From: Sapria himalayana
Taxonomy: Eukaryota; Streptophyta; Magnoliopsida; Malpighiales; Rafflesiaceae
Direction: 5' to 3'
NCBI GenBank assembly: GCA_029783825.1
Contig: JAREIK010001479.1
Location: 92,102-156,101, forward strand
Length of the DNA stretch: 64,000 nt
Shown here: positions 59,724 to 64,000 of the stretch, piece after piece
How the letters are laid out: the number at the start of each line of letters is the position of its first letter
How positions within the stretch are numbered: the stretch's first letter is position 1
Notes under the pieces: model-generated
The model's input: the letters and a program-made list of their open reading frames with translations, nothing else
What the model was told of the DNA's origin: nothing
Database searches by the model: none
Made by a program: the position numbers and the translations under genes

Positions 59724-61280
59724 AAACATAGCACATGAAGAGAACTGACATCAACAAAAATACCAAAGACAAGAAAAAACAAGTTGTCTAATAGCCCAAT
59801 CATCATTGTACCTTGGGCAACTATTGACAACTGACTACAGGTATCAAACGGGACGGGAGGACCGAGCTTTGCCCGAAGCCCAGCATGATTCAACCATGTC
59901 TGGCATAGCACTGCACACTATAGTGCCGTGCCCAAGCCCAGGCCGGGATGACCCTCAGCACGAATCATGTCATGCCATGCCAAGGATTTTCGGCCCGCGT
60001 GTCGTGCTTGGCACATGGGCACGACATGAAGGACATTGCATCGAGTGATGCTTGATGGGGGAACGACGCGGCAACACCCAACGGGCGACGGCTCGGTATG
60101 CCTAATAGGTGACAGCAGCGTGGTGGCATGCAGCCCGAAACCCTAATTTTTTTTAAATAGACTCAATCCAACCCGAACCTCTCCGACCGACCTGGCCCGA
60201 ACTAGCCCGAACCAGCTCGAACCCAAGAAAAATATGGGCCACAGACAAAGAATTGAAACAGAGCACATGAAGAGAACTGACGGCAACAAAAATATCAAAG
60301 ACAAGAAAAAACAAGGTGTCTAACAGCCCAATTATCATTGTACGTTGGACAACTATTGACGACCGACTACATGTGTCAAACGAGATGGAAGGCTCGAGCT
60401 CGGCCTGAAGCCCGACATGATTCAGTCGTGCCTGGCTCGGCACAACACACTACAGTGTCGTGCCCAGGTCCATGCCAGGCTGACCCTCGGCACGAATCGT
60501 GTCATGCCGTGCCAAAGATTTTTGGCCCGCATGCAGTGCTTGGAACGTGGGCACGACACAAAAGACATTGCATTAAGCGATGCCCGACGAGCAGACAACG
60601 CGGCAACACCCAATGGGCGGCGGCTCAGCATGCTCGACGGGCGACAACGGTGTGGTGACGTGTAGCCCAAAAACCTAATTTTTTAAAATAGACTCACCCC
60701 AACCTGAACCTCTCCGACTGACTTGGCCCGAACTACACGAACCCAAGTAGAATCTAGGCCACAGATATAGTTAAAACAGAGCATATAAAGAGAACTAACA
60801 GTAACAAAAATATCAAGGACAAGAAAAAACAAGTTGTCTAATAGTCCAATCATTATTGTACCTTGGGCAACATTGACGACCGACTACATGTGTCAAACGA
60901 GATGGGAGGCCTGGGCTCGGCCTAAAGCCCAACACGATTCAGCCGTGCCTGGTCCGGCACAGCACACAACAGTACCGTGCCCAAGCCCATGTCGGGCTGA
61001 CCCTCGGCACAAATCATGTCATGCCGTACCAAGGATTTTCGACCCGCATGTCGTGTCTGGCAAGTGGGCACAACACGAAGAATGTTGCACCGAGCGATGC
61101 TCGACGAGGGGACGACGTGGCAACACCCAACAGGTGACAACTTGGCATACCCAGCAGGCGACAATGGTGTGATGACGTGCAACATGAAACCCTAATTTTT
61201 TTAAATTAGACTCAACCCAACCTGAACCTCTTCAACCGACCTGGCCCGAACTAGCCCAAACCTAGGTGGAATATGGGCCA
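59724..61280. repeat. Three tandem ~520-bp units, each with a hAT-like terminus
   Basis: Units start near 59,724, 60,255 and 60,773 with 'gagcacatgaagagaactgac' variants, giving spacings of 531 and 518. Each contains 'caagaaaaaacaag(t/g)tgtcta', then a terminus-like 'tacaggtatcaaacgg' (59,836) or 'tacatgtgtcaaacgaga' (about 60,368 and 60,888), then GC-rich sequence with 'cggcac', 'catgcc' and 'cccgcatg', and 'gaccctcggcac'. Several open frames on both strands come from the GC-rich composition and recur between units; they match no protein I know. Confidence 0.85.
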
Positions 61281-61439
61281 GGGGACGTGCCGAACCTCTT
61301 CAACAAATCTAATAAATCTCACCTCCAAAATCCCTAAAAATATATAAAAATTATCAATAAAACATGTTAACATGCAAATAAATTTCTTGTCCAAATTTAT
61401 AAATCATTCAAACAAAACATATTAAAATAACTAATTTGT

Positions 61440-63273
61440 CAATAATAGTAAACACTCAATCATCATTCATCCTTCACATCCACATAATAATCATCATCAA
61501 CATTATAGCCTTCCTCATCAAACTCATTTCCTCAATAATTAATTTCTTCATCTTCATCTATTAATGAAAGAGAATGCATCAGTCTAGCGCTTGAAACTTT
61601 GTCATTCCCCCTTGATAACGATGACAACCTGAGCCTAGGCACGCCTTTCACAACCATATCAAATATTATGTCCATATCTATATTCAGAATATGAGTATAA
61701 CTACTATCATACCTAGTATCATAATATATAAATAACTTAGTTAATTTTTCATTAATAAACTCTTCGTATTGATGTTCATAGTTCATGCAGGTGGATATGT
61801 AGGTCATAATATTGTCTACCTCTTCCACCTTACCTTTATAATCCATGCAGAGAACCAGATAATAAGGAGATAAAATGATAGACCAGTACTTTAAGTACTT
61901 AATTTTCATCTTAACAATCAAATCACTAAATGTAAGATAATTTATAAACTTCTTAAATATGCTATTAATATTACATATTTACCTGAGTATAATATAAATG
62001 ATAGGTATTTAAACAAACGAATAAATATTCATCATATTATAAAAAATTTTCACGAATTTCATAAATAAAATTTTTATATCATAGTTTTTGTCATCAATAA
62101 TAAATTTGTCACTCTTATTATTGACGTAGTCGAATATCACGTGTTCGTATCCAAAGCATGACTCCAACATCAAGTAAATATAATTTCTTCTTTTTTAGAC
62201 AGATAAACAGAGACTACCTAATTCATATTGTCTACTAGGTGTCCAAAAATATTTTAGTGAGTTTTATATTTTTTCTAAAATAGGAGAAGATAATCTTCAT
62301 CCCCATTTGTACTATCAGATTAATAATGTAACAAGTACATCTAACTTAAAAAATATCACCTAATAATCTATCTCTATTAATTCTAACAAACATATTAGTG
62401 ACTATTTCATTATCAGATATATTATCAAATATAATACTAAGTATTTTATTTTAAATATGATAATCTCCAAAAATTTTATCATGCACTCATATATGGCAGG
62501 ATCATCATGAAGATAAAAATTCTCTAACATTTTCTAAAATTTTTTTATTAAATATTTATTTTGAATCTACATAGTGAAAAATGAGATACACAAAAAATAT
62601 ATCATTATAACTAGTCTATATATCAAACATCATGAATATTACGTCATTATATTGCTTAAATTCATCAATTATTATTTATGTTTTTAACTTATAATATTTT
62701 AATTTGTCATTTCTACACGTGGACCTAAAAATCTTATGATACACAGACTAAAAATAGATCTGTATAATACTGACTACCACATGATCCTTTAAAAATCTAA
62801 TAAAAAAATTCATCATGATAATAAATTTAGTCATGCATTCCCTACCTAACTGAGTTGTGATATATGAAAATGATCAACAATTAGTCATGCTAAATTCAAT
62901 CTCAAAAACCCCACTGCTTAGTTGAGTTTATATAGGATTTAATACATCATATTTTTTTAGTACAATGATTAACATGCCTCTTTAGGCACCCAGTCCCACA
63001 CATACTCCTGCATGTATACATTTTTTTATAATACTTATATTATATTAATTTTTTATTGATACCTCTAATATTTTTATTTTCGATTATATTAAAATGAGTT
63101 TAAACTATAGATATTCTTTTAATTTTTTACTTTTTAGACGTTTGAGTTTGAGTCAATGGCATGGAAGAAAATATGATTTCAACCTTAAACTTTTTTATAG
63201 GGTTATGATTATTAATATTATCTAAGTATACGTCAATATTAATTTCGTTATCAGTAAATTTACTATTACCCAT
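61440..63273 (-). pseudogene. hAT transposase remnant (minus strand, copy 3)
   Basis: Starts at minus-strand ATG 63,273-63,271 (MGNSKFTDNEINIDVY). A BED-finger piece TGCLKRHVNHC lies near 62,970-63,000; FDNISDNEIVTNMFVRINRD near 62,370-62,430 (core); then YLKYWSIILSPYYL and KLTKLFIYYDTRYDSS in the clean frame 61,532-61,921. The usual dimerisation segment of copies 1 and 2 is absent: the frame passes to a Ser/Asp-rich tail ending DEDEEINY and, after a stop, GNEFDEEGYNVDDDYY. Related to but diverged from the copies at 49-54 kb. The tandem units at 59.7-61.3 kb lie on its 3' side and probably derive from its terminus. Confidence 0.8.
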
Positions 63274-64000
63274 TTTTTATTTATTTTTTTGTTTATATTC
63301 TAAGTTAACAATTAAATTATAAAAAAAAATTAAATAAAAAATAAATACTCAATTTATAGAGAGCAAAGATAAAAAAAATCACAGCCCACACTCTATAGGT
63401 TCAGTAATGTAATTGAAACACAAACAACAATCAAATCTCTACTTAACGTCCACATTCTTTAAGCTTTGAAAAAAAATTCTAAATCTAAAACTAAAAGCCT
63501 TAGCTTTAGAGAGAGAGAAAACCAAGACCAAGAAGAGAGAGAAAGAAAATGAAAATTGAATGTAAAACTCAAATCTCTTAATTAACTTATATGAAACTTT
63601 TTTTCATTAAAATATTTTTTTTTATTTTTTTTAATTTAAAAGGGCATAAACCCGACAGCTATTGGATATTCTGCTAGTCATTAAAAAATAATCCAACAAC
63701 CAATTTTAATTTTTTTTTCATTGGTTAACTATTAGAAGCCCGAGCCCAAAAGCCTACCAAAGCTTCTGGACCCCGATAGCCAATAAGATCATTAGAGACT
63801 CGGTTTGTTGGGGGGGGGGACACATCCGTGTGCCCCTGAGTCGTGCCAATCACGTGACGAACTAATTAAAAAACCTGCCAAGTATATCAGGCAAGGTGCA
63901 TTTTTTTTTATTTTTTAAATACTTTTTTAACTGACTGGGCAAGGTGCGCATGGGCCAATTGGACCATGTCTACTTCCCGGTCCGAGGTCCTTGCTCATGC
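63274..64000 (-). other. 5' leader and GC-rich subterminal region of hAT copy 3, cut by the window end
   Basis: Minus-strand equivalent of 51,060-51,600: an AT-rich leader, a complementary 'agccaata...' type phrase near 63,655-63,790, a run of 9 G (63,811-63,819) and GC-rich DNA with 'gggcaaggtgc' repeated at 63,890 and 63,938. The expected terminal repeat (TTGACACCTCTA type) is not reached before 64,000. Confidence 0.5.

Noticed and set aside
59806..61185. Overlapping open frames repeated about every 520 bases (Arg/His/Cys-rich)
   Set aside because: They recur because the DNA is tandemly repeated and GC-rich; both strands and several frames are open, and the first unit lacks the same frame, so no coding constraint is evident.
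1..64000. CRISPR arrays, bacterial operons, tRNA or rRNA genes
   Set aside because: No repeat-spacer arrays of CRISPR type, no operon structure, and no tRNA or rRNA sequence recognised on either strand; the DNA is clearly plant nuclear.

Overview
This is an AT-rich nuclear window from a flowering plant. It holds one probably functional gene, a spliced GH10 xylanase with CBM22 modules. It also holds the 3' half of a second gene, RPN5 of the 26S proteasome lid. Both have plant-type exon-intron structure and protein sequence close to known angiosperm members. Almost everything else is old transposon DNA: Ty1/copia, Ty3/gypsy, LINE, hAT and PIF/Harbinger copies, MITEs and microsatellites. The species cannot be named from this sequence. 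All homology statements rest on reading translations against remembered families; no search was run.

Layout. 1-2.83 kb: copy of a dispersed gypsy-LTR-like repeat. 2.83-8.24 kb: decayed copia element with a 3' LTR, cut off at its 5' end. 8.24-11.48 kb: gene-free DNA with small duplications. 11.48-20.49 kb: decayed gypsy element on the minus strand (two LTR-like repeats, a gag remnant, and a MITE inside the gag). 20.5-22.96 kb: a second MITE family, long microsatellites and a perfect 94-bp palindrome. 22.96-25.80 kb: internally deleted copia element with both LTRs and a target duplication. 26.28-28.08 kb: Harbinger derivative carrying only the accessory Myb/NAM-C-like protein. 28.66-32.79 kb: xylanase gene. 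33-35.6 kb: microsatellite, a MITE and a small hAT element.

36.1-37.7 kb: copia pol remnant. 37.73-39.49 kb: a long LTR with a primer binding site after it and internal tandem repeats. 40.3-43.38 kb: LINE ORF2 remnant ending in poly(A). 43.9-45.4 kb: reverse copy of the gypsy LTR-like repeat. 45.97-47.05 kb: last five exons of RPN5 (minus strand), all with matching splice phases but no upstream exons. 48.82-55.47 kb: compound hAT element with a tandemly repeated transposase 3' half and smaller hAT elements nested in it. 56.3-57.1 kb: two copia RT scraps on the minus strand. 57.56-59.47 kb: another gypsy LTR-like copy. 59.72-61.28 kb: three tandem ~520-bp units, each with a hAT-like terminus. 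61.4-63.27 kb: a third hAT transposase remnant (minus), whose GC-rich 5' end runs off the window.

The two cellular genes are unrelated: XYN acts on cell-wall xylan outside the plasma membrane, RPN5 in the cytosolic/nuclear proteasome. No convincing new biological system was found. The strongest unusual items are the compound hAT locus, the tandem array of hAT ends, the intact-looking RPN5 half gene, the frame break at the start of the xylanase reading frame, the copia LTRs with TA...TA ends, and the 94-bp palindrome.
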